This document shows, piece after piece, positions 1-12,233 of a stretch of DNA of 64,000 bases. The DNA is taken from the NCBI GenBank assembly GCA_002224055.1, contig AZLU01000027.1, forward strand, positions 217,830-281,829, given 5' to 3'. Below the pieces are notes generated by a model. The model saw nothing but the letters and a program-made list of their open reading frames with translations, was not told the DNA's origin and searched no databases. How positions within the stretch are numbered: position 1 is the first letter of the stretch; the number at the start of each line of letters is the position of its first letter. A program made the translations under genes and the position numbers. The stretch comes from Pezizomycotina sp. ARF18 (taxonomy: Eukaryota > Ascomycota).

Positions 1-474
1 AGAGGTTGTGAAAAGTATTTTATATATAGAAAATTTTCTTTTTAGTGCACTTCAAGCTGTTCTCGCAGCTTCCATCCAATATTTTTCCCCCACCAACAGA
101 AGAGAGACAAGGGAGAGCTCTTTGCTTTTTTTCCCGTTCGATCCTTATCGATAAGGAGCTTTTGCTACACTAAAAAGATACATACCAACCAGCACAAATT
201 ACTATACAGTTTCAAGTACCAAACTAGCTCCGTGTCTTCCCTTTCTAAGAACCGTCTACTCAATTTATTTATTTATTTATTATTTATTTATATTGGCCTC
301 GAATCAAGCGCAAACAACACGTAGACCTGTATCCAGTATCCTAACAAATATACGACAGAATCAAACGATCCCTCTTACAACCTCCTATTCCACGACTCCT
401 GCTATTCTATACCCCCCTTTTTTCTTTTTTCTTTCTTTTTTTTTTAAAAAAAAAAAAAAAAAAAAAAATCCTGC
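1..474. other. intergenic / 5' region upstream of ALG2
   Basis: No gene is recognised here. The stretch is AT-rich, with a TTTA/TTAT tract around 262-291, a T-rich tract around 418-444 and an A run of about 23 bases just before the ALG2 coding region. It may contain the ALG2 promoter and possibly a first exon, because the first conserved ALG2 codons lie directly after the A run and no ATG in the correct frame is visible. Confidence 0.5.
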
Positions 475-479
475 GCTAG

Positions 480-1997
480 GGATGGGAAGAAGATTGTTTT
501 CATTCACCCCGACCTGGGCATAGGTGGAGCTGAACGTCTGGTCGTGGATGCCGCAGTCGGACTCCAAAAACTAGGACACAAGGTCATCATTTACACCTCA
601 CACTGCGACCCTACACACTGCTTCGATGAAGCTCGAGACGGTGAGAATAGCACAAGGCCAACGGAATTAGAAAATCTGCTAGATATTAGCTAACGAACAA
701 ATTAGGAACCTCGACGTCCGTGTCCGCGGCAATACTATCTTCCCGCCGAACATCCTTGGCCGCTTCTCCATCCTCTGCGCGATCCTGCGGCAAGTCCACC
801 TCACGCTATCCCTCCTCTTCTCCGAAACCGAACTCGACCCCACTACCATAGACGCCTTCTTCGTCGACCAGCTTTCGGCGTGCATACCCCTACTAAAATG
901 GCGCCTCGAGCGAGCTCGGATCCTCTTCTACTGCCATTTCCCGGATAAGCTGCTGGCTTCCCGCAAGTCGTTGATAAAGTCGCTTTACAGGGCGCCGTTC
1001 GACTGGATTGAAGCCTGGACGACGGGGCTGGCGGATACGATAGTCGTCAACAGTAAATTCACGGCGAGCGTGTTCCGCGAGGCGTTCCCCATGATACGCT
1101 CCGCACCGAGCATCGTGTACCCTTGCGTGGATACGGAGGCGTGGCGGACGCAGAAGCAGATGCCAGGGATAGCTACCCGTTCCTCGAGGGAAGAGAGAGG
1201 AAGATTGTACTTTCGATCAATAGGTTTGAGAGGAAAAAGGACATATCACTGGCGATAAAGGCGTTTGCGGGTTTGGAGGAGGCGGACAGGAAAAAGCCCG
1301 GCTGATTATCGCTGGTGGTTACGATCCGAGGGTTCACGAGAACGTTTCGTATCATCAGGAGCTGGTCAGTTTGGCGGAGTCATTGGGACTAGCTGCCAGG
1401 ACCTGCCGCATTATATATCTTCTCTCTCGAACCCATCCGACGAAGATGTTCTTTTCTTGCTATCTATACCCTCAACGTTAAAGTCCTTTTTGCTAAAACC
1501 GCATCGCTGCTTGTTTATACCCCTGAAAATGAACATTTCGGTATTGTGCCCTGGAGGCCATGTTAGCCGGGGTAAGTCCACGAACTTGTCAGCTATGCAT
1601 CTTCCGTGCTCGTTTTTTTGACTAACGAAATTTTATCGTTTTAGCTTCCAGTCTTGGCTACCTCATCCGGCGGCCCTCTCGAAACCATTAAAGATGGCGT
1701 AACCGGCTGGCTACGGTCACCAGACGTCCCCGAATGGTCACCGGTAATCAAGCACGCTCTCTTGAGCTTTCGGAAAGACCAAAAGAAGACAATGGCGGTT
1801 GAGGCGAAGCGGAGGGTCGAGGAGGAGTTTTCCAAGGAAAGATGGCAGAACATCTAGACGGCGAATTCGAGCGCATGTTCAAGCCCGAGTTCAAGAAAAG
1901 GAGTGGAGGAGCGGTAGGAATGGTCGTCGGACTGATTATTCTTGGAGCGCTTGGAGCTGCAACAGGAATAGCTGCAACATTAATGTTCAATAGCTGA
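480..1997 (+). CDS. ALG2: alpha-1,3/1,6-mannosyltransferase Alg2
   Basis: Alg2 adds the second and third mannoses to the lipid-linked oligosaccharide on the cytosolic face of the ER (family knowledge). The sequence shows the N-terminal motif [17 protein letters not shown] from about 492, then CFDEARDG, the GT4 core with [16 protein letters not shown], the EX7E-type motif [13 protein letters not shown] near 1530-1562, and a hydrophobic C-terminal tail (about 1912-1990) before TGA. Introns are at 641-705 and 1572-1644, the second with a CTAAC branch site. The frame shifts near 710, 1150, 1300, 1503, 1551 and 1846, each explained by about one missing or extra base, while residues on both sides match the family. 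The start is uncertain: the ATG at 481 needs one inserted A to enter frame, or there is an upstream exon. Confidence 0.93.
641..705 (+). other. ALG2 intron 1
   Basis: The donor GTGAG follows the codons for ARDG, and the acceptor ATTAG precedes the segment encoding [10 protein letters not shown]. The length is 65 nt. Confidence 0.8.
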
Positions 1998-2965
1998 TGA
2001 AGATACCAGCATTCCGGCTCTTTAATTTTCTTTTTCTCTCCCGCTCGAACAGCGTGTAATGGGAGATGTCATTGTAAGCTAAATTCAAAGATATGCTCAG
2101 CTTCACTAATCCCACAGTTTCGGTGTCACATCAACCGTTATACACTCGATCAGTCTCGCTTCGTAGGGTCGAGACTGACACTTGCCTATCTTGTTCCTGA
2201 GGTCAAAATAAATCGAAGAAAGAAATGTATCACCTTGGGCCTCCTTCGGAGGGATACTAGACTACACCTTGGGTTCGCAAATTATAAAAAAGAAAAAGAA
2301 AGAAAGAAAGAAAACGCCCACAGCAGGGAACCAAACAGAGACCGAAGCAAAAAGAAAGAAAACCAATCATTCAGCATACGCCTGCCCGGGTAAAGCCGTT
2401 GTGGTGCAGACAAGTCCGCTAAGCCAAACCCTTCGAGTGCCTTCACTGCCATGATTAATGATCGAAAGCCGGCTCTCAAATTATCCTCTATAAGGAAAGT
2501 GTTACTTATTACGCCATATAATGAATGTATTTACGACGATATCAACCGGTATAATTACTTGATTAGTTTGAAATGGACTTCAGATGCTAACTATATCAGT
2601 AAAACTTGTGACTTGGACATTAGGAATCTCCCTGAAAAGTAAATGTACACTTGTTAGCGATTCAGGATTGGGATAAAAAGCTTTCTGTTTTTATTTTAGT
2701 TTTTATTGTGGTTGAGCAATGCAATGTCGCGATGCCGGCACCGAATTATGCACAATGATATAATTTAGCGTGTGGTTATCAGAGCTTAAATCTATTATCG
2801 GAGGTCATACACATGCACATATAAGCCTTTCCCAAACTACAAGATCACGAGCTAAAAGCGATTTCCTCAAGAAGAAGAAGAAAGGAAGATATATCGATAT
2901 ATCAAGTCCTATTGTATTCAAAAACATAAGGATTAAAAAACCGGAGTACTCGAGTTGTATTGGTC
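1998..2965. other. intergenic region
   Basis: Nearly 1 kb without a recognisable gene lies between ALG2 and the Rdx gene. It holds an AAAG-type tract around 2286-2312 and a short open frame at about 2451-2642 of 63 codons. That frame has no recognisable features and is probably fortuitous. Confidence 0.5.
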
Positions 2966-3759
2966 ATGGCGTCGCAAGCTAAGGACGGTAGCAGCAGCTC
3001 GTCGACTTCCATCCCGGTAACCGCCGCGACAGTAAACGACCTCCTCACGCCCCGTGTTACCATCCAGTTCTGCACACAATGCAAGTGGATGCTGCGGCGG
3101 CATACGTACGTTTCCAAAAAAAAAAAAAAAAACTTTTCGCCCCCGAACATGTTAATATATAATATAGAGCTAATTGAACATGCTTTTCGCTCTGCCGCTG
3201 CTAACTGGTCACTTGACAGTTTGCGCAGAGCTTCTCTCGACCTTCTCTACCGCTCTGGGGGAGGTAGCTTTAATTCCTAGCACCGGGGGCGTCTTTGTTG
3301 TCACGCTCGAAGTCGTCGCGGGGGATGCAGCGCAGAAGGAACCGCTTCGTCTGATGTAAAAATCACCAGAAGACGATATGGGATAGGAAAGTCGACGGTG
3401 GTTTCCCAGAGACCAGGAGTTAAAAGTGAGGATATTCCCGTCTTTTGTTCTGACTATTCGTATTTGCAAATATAGGGAAATTTATAGCTTTACTTTTATC
3501 TATTTCTCAGCTCTCTAATTTCCTTATACCGATATAGAAACGGGTGAGAGACATAATAGATCCGTCCCGCAATCTGGGTCATGTCGACGGTAAGAAAGGT
3601 ACGAATAGTAATAATGCGGAAGCTGCAAACACAGCGGCTTCTAGTGCATTAGGAGAAAACCCGAGCCACGACGTTCAGGTCGTCCTCAGTGAAAGAAAGG
3701 CGGAGCAAGAGAAAGCTGAAGCGGAAAAGAAAATATACGAGTGCGAAGACTGTAAATAA
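2966..3759 (+). CDS. Rdx / SelT-SelW-SelH family thioredoxin-like protein
   Basis: This is a small thioredoxin-fold protein of the Rdx (SelW/SelT/SelH) family, thought to act in redox reactions (family knowledge). The sequence starts MASQAKDG, with a low-complexity Ser stretch, then VTIQFCTQCKWMLR, which carries the CxxC redox motif typical of the family (a cysteine, not selenocysteine). After intron 1 (3106-3219) come FAQ, LLSTFSTALGEVALIPS and GGVFVV. The next part, WDRKVDGGFPE, leads to intron 2 (3426-3537), and the last exon encodes RDIIDPSRNLGHVD and a charged Ala/Glu/Lys tail ending YECEDCK. Single bases are missing near 3096, 3228 and 3380-3415. The start is the first ATG before the conserved frame. 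Confidence 0.88.
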
Positions 3760-3918
3760 TATATAATTCCAACAACTTCACACAAAAAAGTATTCGTTTT
3801 ACAAACCCTACAAGCTCGACTCCTTGGTATTGTCTCTTTCTCACCTTTTCTTCTTTTTTTATGGCTGTAAACAAGAATTTAGAATAATTACATAAAATTG
3901 AAAACGAGCAAATATCCC

Positions 3919-5796
3919 TTAATTGCCTCCACCGGGCCACCAAGGAGCGCAAATCTCCTGACAATGCTTGGACCAATCTCGTCGTACTCTTGTTTGGTAT
4001 GGCAATAGCTTCGGAACTCTGGCGTCTGGCCAAAAGACTTCCTCCGAACCAAGGGCCGTGCCTCTGCCTCTTGTGGGTGATGACCTGAACCTCAAGACCA
4101 CCAGATTTCATATGTGACCCGACATGACCTCGGAGCGCTTGATGCGGGCGTCGACCATGTGTCGGATATCACGCTGAAGGCGGCGTCCGAAGTCCTTGAA
4201 CAGTGTTGAACCTCCAGAAAGGACGATATTCTGTGAAAGAAATGAAAGAGATTAGATAAAGTTACAAAAGTATATACAGCGACCTGGCGAATAAAATACC
4301 TTGTAGAGGCCTCTCCGGACATCGATAGGCGAGGACTGGATGACACCATCAACCACTTCGGGGAGTGGGGTCAAAAAGTCGCTGGAGTAAATTTCGGGAT
4401 TGAAGAAGATTTCCGGCGCCAAAACCGCTCGTAACCAACGTCCACAGACACCTTCCTCCCAGCACCCTGATCGGCCAGGTACTTCTGGAACCTCTCGGGT
4501 TCCCGGTCGAAGCGGCTGAACTCTTTGACGATATCGGGGCAACGTAGCAGAATTCCTCCTTGATGCTCTCGGCGGTTTTCAATGAGCTGTCGGGTTCACC
4601 GCGGTCTCGAAGTAAGGACTGAACAAAATAGGTGATGTCGCGACCGGCAATAGGTATGGATCTGATCGACGATCCAATTACGTAGCCCTCAGCGACAGGG
4701 ATGACGTGCGTCACACCGTCTCCGGAGTCGATAACAGTTCCGTCAATGACCGATCCTGACCTTCGAAGACGTCCACGACGCTGCCAGAGCTAGCACTGCC
4801 TGAACAGCGATGTAGAGACCTGCGCAGTTGAAAGACTCAAACATGATTTCGGCTGTGCTTTCACGATTCTCTGGAGGGTTCATTGGCTAGCATGACAGAG
4901 ATATCCAACATAGATTAGCAACAAGAAATATTTGCGCTCGCCGTACTCTGGGGATAGATGGTTCACTGTACCGGTTCGGTAAGGAGGAAGTAGTGATCTT
5001 CTGGTTCGACGCGGAGATACTTGAAGATAGAGCTTTGCCAGAAACGTTCCATGTGGTCCTTCATAAAGATTAGAATTATTTCACTCACAAAACTCCTTTT
5101 TAAGGCAAATTTGGAGACTTTGGTATCGGGACCTACCCAGTTCTCTATTTGACCGTGTCTAATTGGATAGTGAATCCCGTATCCTACTCGCAATGGCATT
5201 CAAATTTAGCAACGCAAAGCCAAATAAAATTTCCTACAACTCAAAATGTAAACCGGAAACTAACCAGGTCCTTGCGCTTGTGCTAATGCTTCATCGCCGA
5301 TGAAAAAGTCCAAGTCTTCTGTGCCTCGCTTCCCGGAGAGATGACCGCCCGGACCGGCACCGCCAGTGAGAAAGCTTGGCTTCTGAGCAACCGCAGGCCG
5401 GCCACTTCCAGTACCTCCGGCGCCCGCAGCAGGGCCCTTGGTCGCTATTGCCGTGGGAAATACGAAAGAAGGCGCATCGTTGCCGGCGAAACCTGAGAGG
5501 AACCGTTTAGTATAAGAACTTCTGTAGTTGGTTATTTGGCAAAGGTGTTGACGCTGACGCTGACGTACCTAGTTTCGAGTATCCAGTACCGCTACGAGCC
5601 GTGAACCGAAAACAAACATTAGTGATGGAAACTCGTTGCTGTTTTAAGATCTCAAGTCGTTCAAAACTTCGAAGGAATGTCTGGTAGGGTTGTCTCGAGC
5701 ACGAAGCCATTGCTGGTGGAGGGTATAGAACGGAAGAGCGGGTGGAGGGGCAGAAACGCACTTGTCAATAACAACGGCCGGAGTCTGGTTCGCCAT
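3919..5796 (-). CDS. ARP3: actin-related protein 3 (Arp2/3 complex)
   Basis: Arp3 is one of the two actin-related subunits of the Arp2/3 complex, which nucleates branched actin at endocytic patches (family knowledge). The reading starts [11 protein letters not shown] and continues [73 protein letters not shown] and ends at GGPGGGN-stop, giving close to full family length. Seven exons are inferred: 5762-5796, 5569-5591, 5265-5492, 5137-5183, 4972-5058, 4300-4886 and 3919-4230, all with GT..AG borders and correct phase. Frame breaks occur inside the last two exons near 4040, 4430, 4520 and 4770. It is divergent from the taspase gene across an about 1 kb spacer. Confidence 0.96.
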
Positions 5797-6846
5797 GTTT
5801 CACTCTCGATAGAAACCTTTACTACGAGATAAAGCTGTCAGCAAGGAAGCGATAGCTTTATATACTGGAGAAGGAGAATGGGAGGAGCTGTAATGCATAA
5901 GGATACCTTTTCTACTCGGACGGCTTCAGTGTTTTGGAGCTCTGATATACGTTTTTTTTTTTTTTTTTTTTTCCTATGTGGAGAATGGAGAGTCAAGTAG
6001 CTTTCTCGCGAGAGTGAAACGCTTACTGGGGCCTCTTTCCCTTGGGGTGGAGCTTACTCGTTTTTGCTTGGGGGGGGGGCGTTACCGAGAAGAACTGGAG
6101 AAGATTGGACGGTGACGGAAAAGTGGTGGTACTCGATACAGCAGCAAGGGGAAGGAGCTGTCGTGGTCGGTTGATTCAGAATTCAAAAACACCAACAACA
6201 ACTAGAAAAACTTTCTTCTTTAATTTATAATTACTTAGTAGGATAATACAAAAACCCACACTCGGGTTACAGCTTTCCCTTGTTGGCTTTTTTTTTTTTT
6301 TTTTTTTCTTTTTCTTTTTCTTTCTTTTGTTTCAAGATGAGAGTAGTCATGATACAGATTTGATTTATATTTCCCTTCTACTTTCTGTGATTCTGTTTGT
6401 TTATTTATATATATAAAAAAAAGAGCAGTGCTCCTCTCTTTCTTCTGGTTCTCTTTCCCTTGTTGCAAAAGCATCTAATCAGAACCCAGAAAAAAAAAAA
6501 AAAGGACTTTCCTCCTAACTCACAGGAGATGAGCTTCAGTACCATCTTCCTCATCGTCACTCATTTGGAAGGGAGCTCAGGATAGTCAGGAAGCCGTTCG
6601 CTATCCCCACCATAAGCTCAAGCACTCATTTTTGAAACCTCCACAGAAATAGTGTCTTTACTACACATTCTTTTGTCTTCTTTGCATCACTCCCTTCTAT
6701 CCTCAGGTAGGACCAATTTTCCCAGATACACTTGCAAACGACCAACCGACTCCTTGATCCCGTTACCTACATACACAACCACTAGCTCGCGGAACTATTT
6801 TCACCCTTTAGCTTGAGAACCCGTACGTTTACGTCTTCAATTTCGC
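5797..6846. promoter_or_regulatory. divergent intergenic region ARP3 / taspase
   Basis: This spacer should hold both promoters. It contains long T runs (about 5951-5972 and 6290-6307), a 10-bp palindrome TCTCGCGAGA at 6004-6013, a G run near 6071-6079 and an A run at about 6490-6503. No protein gene is recognised on either strand. Confidence 0.5.
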
Positions 6847-8531
6847 ATGGCGGCCCCAAATTCGATGGTCCGGCGACTTATTTAATTATCGAGATACCTG
6901 AGCAATGCTCGATCTTCGTCCATGCTGGTGCGGGATACCACTCACAGCAGAATGAAGCTCAGCACCTCAGAGCTTGCCAAAAGTGAGTTGCAATCTACCC
7001 CCCCCCCCTTTTTTTTTTTTTTTTTCTTTACTTTTCCCCCTTCTTCTTCCCGTTTTCTTTCCCATTTTCCGCATTTGTAGAGTTGAGATATTGTTACTGA
7101 CGGAATTCGGATCCTAGTGCTTGCCGGGCAGGAATGGCAATTATGATGAACGGAGGGGACGCGGTGGATGGCGTCGAGGCAGCCATCAAGTTCTCGAGGA
7201 TGACGGAATTACGAATAGCGGTTACGGAAGCAACCTTACCTCCGAGGGAAGAGTCGAATGCGATGCCTCAATAATGGATTGGGATGGGAGAAGTGGCGCG
7301 GTTGCCGCGGTAGACAGTGAGTTGTGAAAGACCCGATTTCTAATTTTTTTTTTTTTTTTTAAGAAAAAAAAAAATGTTTTGCCCTCTAAAATGAAATTAT
7401 AGATGCTGATGATTTTTACTGCTTTTACTATAGTGGTCAAGAATCCTATTTCCCTATCGAGGCTCATTCGAGATAACGCGATGCATCCTTTCTCTTTGAA
7501 GCGGGTGCCACCAAACTTCCTTTGCGGGCCGGGCGCTGTACGATATGCTATGGAATACAATTATCCGACCTGCAAGAACGAAGCCTTGGTTTCGCAATCG
7601 GCCAAAGCAAGATACCTAAAATGGCGAAAAGAGCTTGAAAGCGTCGAACGGACCCTCAAAAGAGCAGCAATTGGCCCCAATATACGTCCCAAGACGTATG
7701 CCTTGCCTGCTGCCGAACTTCCAATTAACACTCCTCTTCCCGCAATGGCCGCTCCACAACCGCCGCCGCCGTCAACCCCAAGCATGATAAGCGCCGATGT
7801 AGATTTTGTCTCCGATACCGTCGGCGCGATTTGCATAGACAAACAAGGGAGGATGGCTGCCGGCTCATCAAGCGGCGGTATCGGCATGAAGCACCCCGGC
7901 AGGGTTGGCCTGCCGCTCTTGTCGGAACTGGAACTTGGGTAAAAAGTGAAAATGGAGGATGCTCGGGGTCGTCACGAGCGCACTGGCGAACATATGACAA
8001 ACACTCTCATAGCCCGCACGGCATGTGATAGGCTATGGGACGAGGATGATGATATTGGCGGTACGAGGGATATTATCCAGCGGCTTTTCATGGGTTCGTA
8101 TAGAAGCTTTACTTCTTTCAAGCTTTGTTTCGGATATAAATTGACAAGACATTTTTTTTTTTTTTTTTTTTGCCGTTAATAGATTCATCAGCAGTGAAAA
8201 ATGCTTCGTGCGCCGGCGCGATCGGATTTCTATCCGCCAAAGTCGAGAATTTTTCCAGTAATAAAAGGATGATATCGTTCGTCTTTGGCCATAATACTGA
8301 TTCCATGGTAAGAAAGACAATCTCTATCTATACTGTTGGTTTCATATGTTCTGGTATAAGCTAACCGTCGAGTTATAGGCCGTTGCATCCATGAGTGCCA
8401 ACGAGAAACAGCCTCGCGTTATCATGTCGAGAAGCTATACGACACCAAAGCTTTCCGTTGGTGGTTTCTCGAGAGTTATTGCCGTGCCTGAATCAACTAT
8501 CCGCGGAATTAACCGTTATATCCCATTGTAG
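6847..8531 (+). CDS. taspase 1-like threonine aspartase (asparaginase-2 family)
   Basis: This is an Ntn-hydrolase of the asparaginase-2/taspase family, made as a proenzyme that cleaves itself before a threonine that becomes the N-terminal nucleophile (family knowledge). The sequence shows FVHAGAGYHS at the N terminus, NGGDAVDGVEAAIK, NSGYGSNLT, CDASIMDWDGRSGA, and then SDTVGAICID, the expected autocleavage/nucleophile site. GSSSGGIGMKHPGRVG follows; the KHPGRVG form resembles taspase more than plain asparaginase. It ends GFSRVIAVPESTIRG near the stop at 8529. Introns are 6983-7117, 7317-7433, 8094-8182 and 8308-8378. A long linker rich in Pro/Ala precedes the nucleophile. The start is an estimate, because the ATG at 6847 is one base out of frame with the conserved reading. 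Small frame breaks lie near 7120, 7191, 7910 and 7960. Confidence 0.85.
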
Positions 8532-9043
8532 ACTTGTTTCTCTTTCCGGCGTTTGTTTGGGTTTCCTTTGTCCTTTACATCAAGTAGAATTGCATAAGCC
8601 ATTCGGAGTTCGGTTTCACTGCTTTTTGTCCTCTCAAGCGACCTAGAATCATGTTTTTCGTCTGCGGTTATATTCATTTCCTTGTCTAATAATTTTTCAG
8701 CGGAGTTTCTGATAGAAAACGTTGCTTCATGGAGTACTAAACGTGAATAGCTTCTGGGTGTAAAACACAGTCCTTGTTAATTCCTGTTTGTCATTATAAT
8801 TTTTTTCTTCTGCATTTTCCCGATTAGTACCATAAACTACACTGGTCCCTCTCTAGAAGGTCTAATACAAACATAATATTCGTACATTATGGTTTCGTCA
8901 ATGTCGGAATATAGAAGTAGATAATTAAACAAAAAAAAAGAGAAGAAAAACTAAGATAATACCGTAAAAACTTGGGACCAAACTCCTATATCAAGTGAAA
9001 AGGAAGAGCAATGCAAGTTTGATAAAAAATGTGAATAGAAATA
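8532..9043. other. convergent 3' region taspase / TFB4
   Basis: This region between two convergent genes is AT-rich and without a recognised gene. If the TFB4 frame is corrected by one base its stop moves to about 8986. Confidence 0.45.
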
Positions 9044-10361
9044 CTACGGCGCGGACTTTCTGCAGCGCTGTTCGTCCCTGTACCGGTGCCATTGGCAACG
9101 GCCAGTTTCTTTTCTTCTTTGCCTTTTTCCGAACAGCAGGTTTGCCTTGGTGTCCAAGGAGGTTACGTCGAGCTTATTCCCACAAGTCGTACAAACGGCG
9201 CCAGACGGCGGAGCGCAGAAGACTATCGAGGTTTGGCAAGCCATTTTTAGTACCTTTGCTTCATTCTTGTTTCACCTTGACTACTCGCCCCCCCTTGGTT
9301 CAGATAATCATAGGGAAGATTGTACTTACTACTGAGGCATATCGAGCATACGAATCCAAAGTCAAGGACTTTCTTGTGGCAAAAACAGGCCGATCGAAAG
9401 TCCACGTCGACCTGGGTTGGCAATATTAGAGCTTGCCGGGAGTTGAAATCTGGGAGGAACGACACCATGAGATACTGCAAAAACCTTCGGGTGCTCCAGC
9501 GACATGTATATGCCGCCTGTTGCGTCGGAAGCTTGCTGCAGAAGCTCGTGTCGCCGCGTATTTTGGCAACATCTATGGGGATTTTCTAGAAACAAACATT
9601 CAGTAAGCTGAAAACGTCGAGATTCGTGAACCGACGCAAAAAGCAGCCAAAGGAATTCCGCCATACCATCTTCTGCGCAGCGAAGATACTGTTCATAACA
9701 GGAATATACTGCATGGAAAGGTCCCCGCTGACGCTGACGATCAGTATCTTCGCGTGCATCTCCAGCTTCGAATCGTCGTCCTTTTCCTTCGCCGCGTCGT
9801 CTGTGGCGATCTGTTCTTTCCCTTTGCTGAAGCACATCTTGTTGATGTAACTCAGGGCCATCGACAGTGCCCCCGATATGCTCGAGCTGTTGGCGTCTAT
9901 CTTGCCGTTCCTCAAGTCCGTGCTGTCCACTAGCTTCCGCATCGAGTCGGCAACCTCATCCTCAATCACCCGGAACACACGGTACTTGTTCGCGTCCCGC
10001 AGCGGGTCGACCTCCACGTCTGTTTCTGCTTCGCTTTCTTCTTCTCCTTATCGCCACCACTGCCTCCGGATGCATCGCTTTTCGACAGCGCCGAGGGCGG
10101 GACGCGGAACCTAGGGTCGGGGGGGCTGAGGAACACGGCCTTATCGACGTGGCTACCGATTACCGCGGCTTTATTCGCGTGGCTGAAGGCGAGATGGGCG
10201 TTGATGAAGATGAGGATGTCGGCGACGGCCTTCTGGAACGGCAGGATGTCCTTCAGGTGCAGCCAAGCGGACGGGTTCGTGTCGAAGACGACTACTAGGA
10301 GGGACGGCAGGTCCATCGACACCTTCGGGTTATAGTGGTCGGTGCCGTCGACGTTGTCCAT
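9044..10361 (-). CDS. TFB4: TFIIH core subunit Tfb4 (p34)
   Basis: Tfb4/p34 is a von Willebrand A-like structural subunit of TFIIH, used in transcription initiation and nucleotide excision repair (family knowledge). The reading starts MDNVDGTDHYNPK and continues PSLLVVVFDTNPSAW (the VWA-like start), FQKAVADILIFINAHL, then ILIVSVSGDLSMQYIPVMNSIF and GGIYMSLEHPKG. The C-terminal C4 zinc finger is visible as FVCSICLS followed by AVCTTCGNKL. The frame changes several times (near 10020, 9650, 9500 and 9270), consistent with missing bases. The shown stop at 9044 is the uncorrected one. In a neighbouring frame a basic/Gly-Thr tail continues to about 8986, so the C terminus is uncertain. Confidence 0.9.
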
Positions 10362-11461
10362 CCTGTCCCATGGCAGAAGGACCTGCTCCGACGGGAACTC
10401 TCAGTGCAATAAAACAGAAAATAATAGTGCCCTAGCCCCCTGTATCCCCAATTTCGAAACAAATCTCCTTGTCGAGGTGGTTTCTGTTCAAGTCTGGCAG
10501 ACTTGCGACTGAGTTGTTGAATACTTGGTCAGTTGAGTTTTAACTGTGTGACGAATAAAGAAAGTTCTTGAGAAAGGTGAAGCTTCAGATAAAATAAGGC
10601 TGTCTTGCTTGGCATTTGGCGACTGAAAAAACGTGACTAAATTAGAGCTATATACAAAGCCAACGCGCCTAAGTTCAAGAGCTACCCGCTACAGATACGA
10701 GTAGACTACTAAGTAGTATTGTTACTATTTTCAGATAGACATTGAAGGGGAATACTACTTATAATCCAATAGTGACGATCACCAGCAGCTGCTGCAATCG
10801 GATAGTCCTCCTCTAGTCCTAGAACGGGGGTTTACACCTTGAAATCTTAGTAGAGGCTTTTCCGCAATCGGTTGGAGATGAGACGATAAGATTAGGAGTG
10901 ACGAAAGTAGCGAAGAGAGGAAAAAGAAAAGAAAGGTATAAAAAAAGAGAGGACATGTGCTTGCTGCAAGTTGTTGCGCCAATGCGGAATAAGATGGAAC
11001 CGCCTGCAACAATTTCGAGACTGGAAGGGAAACAGGTGTTATCTAGTACCTTAAGTACTTGATTACTTGAACTACTTATAGATCGGAGGCCCCAGCTTTC
11101 TTCTCAAAAATATCACCGTAACCTCCCTTTCATCGTATAGGTCTTCTAGAAAGTTTATATCGCAATTCTACTAAATCGGCGTATACTGTTGTAGGCAATT
11201 TTTTCTTTACCAGCAGCTTCCTTTGCAGATTATTTTCCAAAAGACTTGTTTGTCGTTATTTTTTTACTAACATTTCTGCTGCAGATAAGAGCCGCAAGGA
11301 CTTGCCATTTAAACAACACCTTGCGGCTACAGCTTGCGGTTCTTTGCCTTTTACATTTAATTTTTCATACTCGCGCTATCTGGATAAATCTACAAATCAA
11401 CTATATCTCCAATAACTCTTCCGAAAGACACTATGTTAAATCTCCTAGCAGCTGCTAGCAT
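10362..11461. other. intergenic region TFB4 / SSP120
   Basis: About 1.1 kb between two divergent genes, with no recognised gene. It contains several short ACTTAAGTACT / CTACTTA-like repeats (for example 10700-10725 and 11045-11085) and purine-rich tracts around 10915-10950. Confidence 0.45.
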
Positions 11462-12233
11462 ATGCCGCTGGCGACATTGCTATTGCTGTCCCACAGAGTT
11501 CCTTAGCACACAACACGGAAAAGAAGGATCACAAAGGCGACTGGGGAGCTCTCCACATGGAAGGTGAGCGATGGCAGGCCTTATTTCTAGTCTTGGTCAA
11601 TGGCATGTATGGGTTGCGAGCTCTGTGCTAACGGAACTTCTAATGATAAGAGGAGCATCATCTCTACAACTTCGACCCCGAGCCTTCTTCTCGCTGCACG
11701 ACTTCAACGACGACCACCAGTGGAGCGAGGATGAGATATTGCGCACGTACGGTATCAACACGGATACCTGGAGCTTGGTGACGGACACTGGCCACGACGA
11801 TGAGAGGCCCGAGGGCCACATATCGGAGGAAAGGAGAGCTCACATCGTTAATAAGATCTTGGGCTTATGGACTACAACAACGACAAACAGATCTCGCGGA
11901 CGAATTCGTGCAGTTTTGCAAGGAAGGCGGGAAGCTGCCTGATTTCGGCCTGGGACCGGGACATCATGGTGATGACGAGTATGCTTCCTCCCCCGCCCTC
12001 CTTCTGGCGAAACAGTAACTTATGCTGATAATTTCTACTAGATACGAGTATGAGATCCACCACTATGAAAGTACCACGACGAGAACACCAAGGAGGAAGA
12101 CCTGACACATCCAGAGGATATCGCGCATTTCAAGAAGCATGAGCAGGAACACGAGGCGGAAGAAGCGTTCGAGAAGCTACAGAAACAGAAGGTTATCGAA
12201 GCAAATATTCCCGCCAAGTTTAGGTCTAACTAG
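11462..12233 (+). CDS. SSP120: EF-hand secretory-pathway protein, Ssp120-like
   Basis: This resembles the fungal Ssp120 family, a nucleobindin-like EF-hand protein of the ER/Golgi that partners with the cargo receptor Emp47 in yeast (family knowledge). A hydrophobic start MPLATLLLLS looks like a signal peptide, but it is one frame off from the continuing KKDHKGDWGALHME. After intron 1 (about 11551-11651) come NFDPEAFF, EF-hand loop DFNDDHQWSEDE with acidic or polar residues at the calcium positions, and a second loop DYNNDKQIS. The charged C-terminal half includes DIAHFKKHEQEHEAEEAFEK and ends IPAKFRSN. Intron 2 runs from about 11980 to 12040. Frame breaks lie near 11500, 11680, 11872 and 11907. 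Confidence 0.8.

Noticed and set aside
293-523. Open frame upstream of and overlapping the ALG2 start
   Set aside because: It passes through the T/A runs (Phe and Lys only) and ends out of frame with the conserved ALG2 codons; it is an accident of low complexity.
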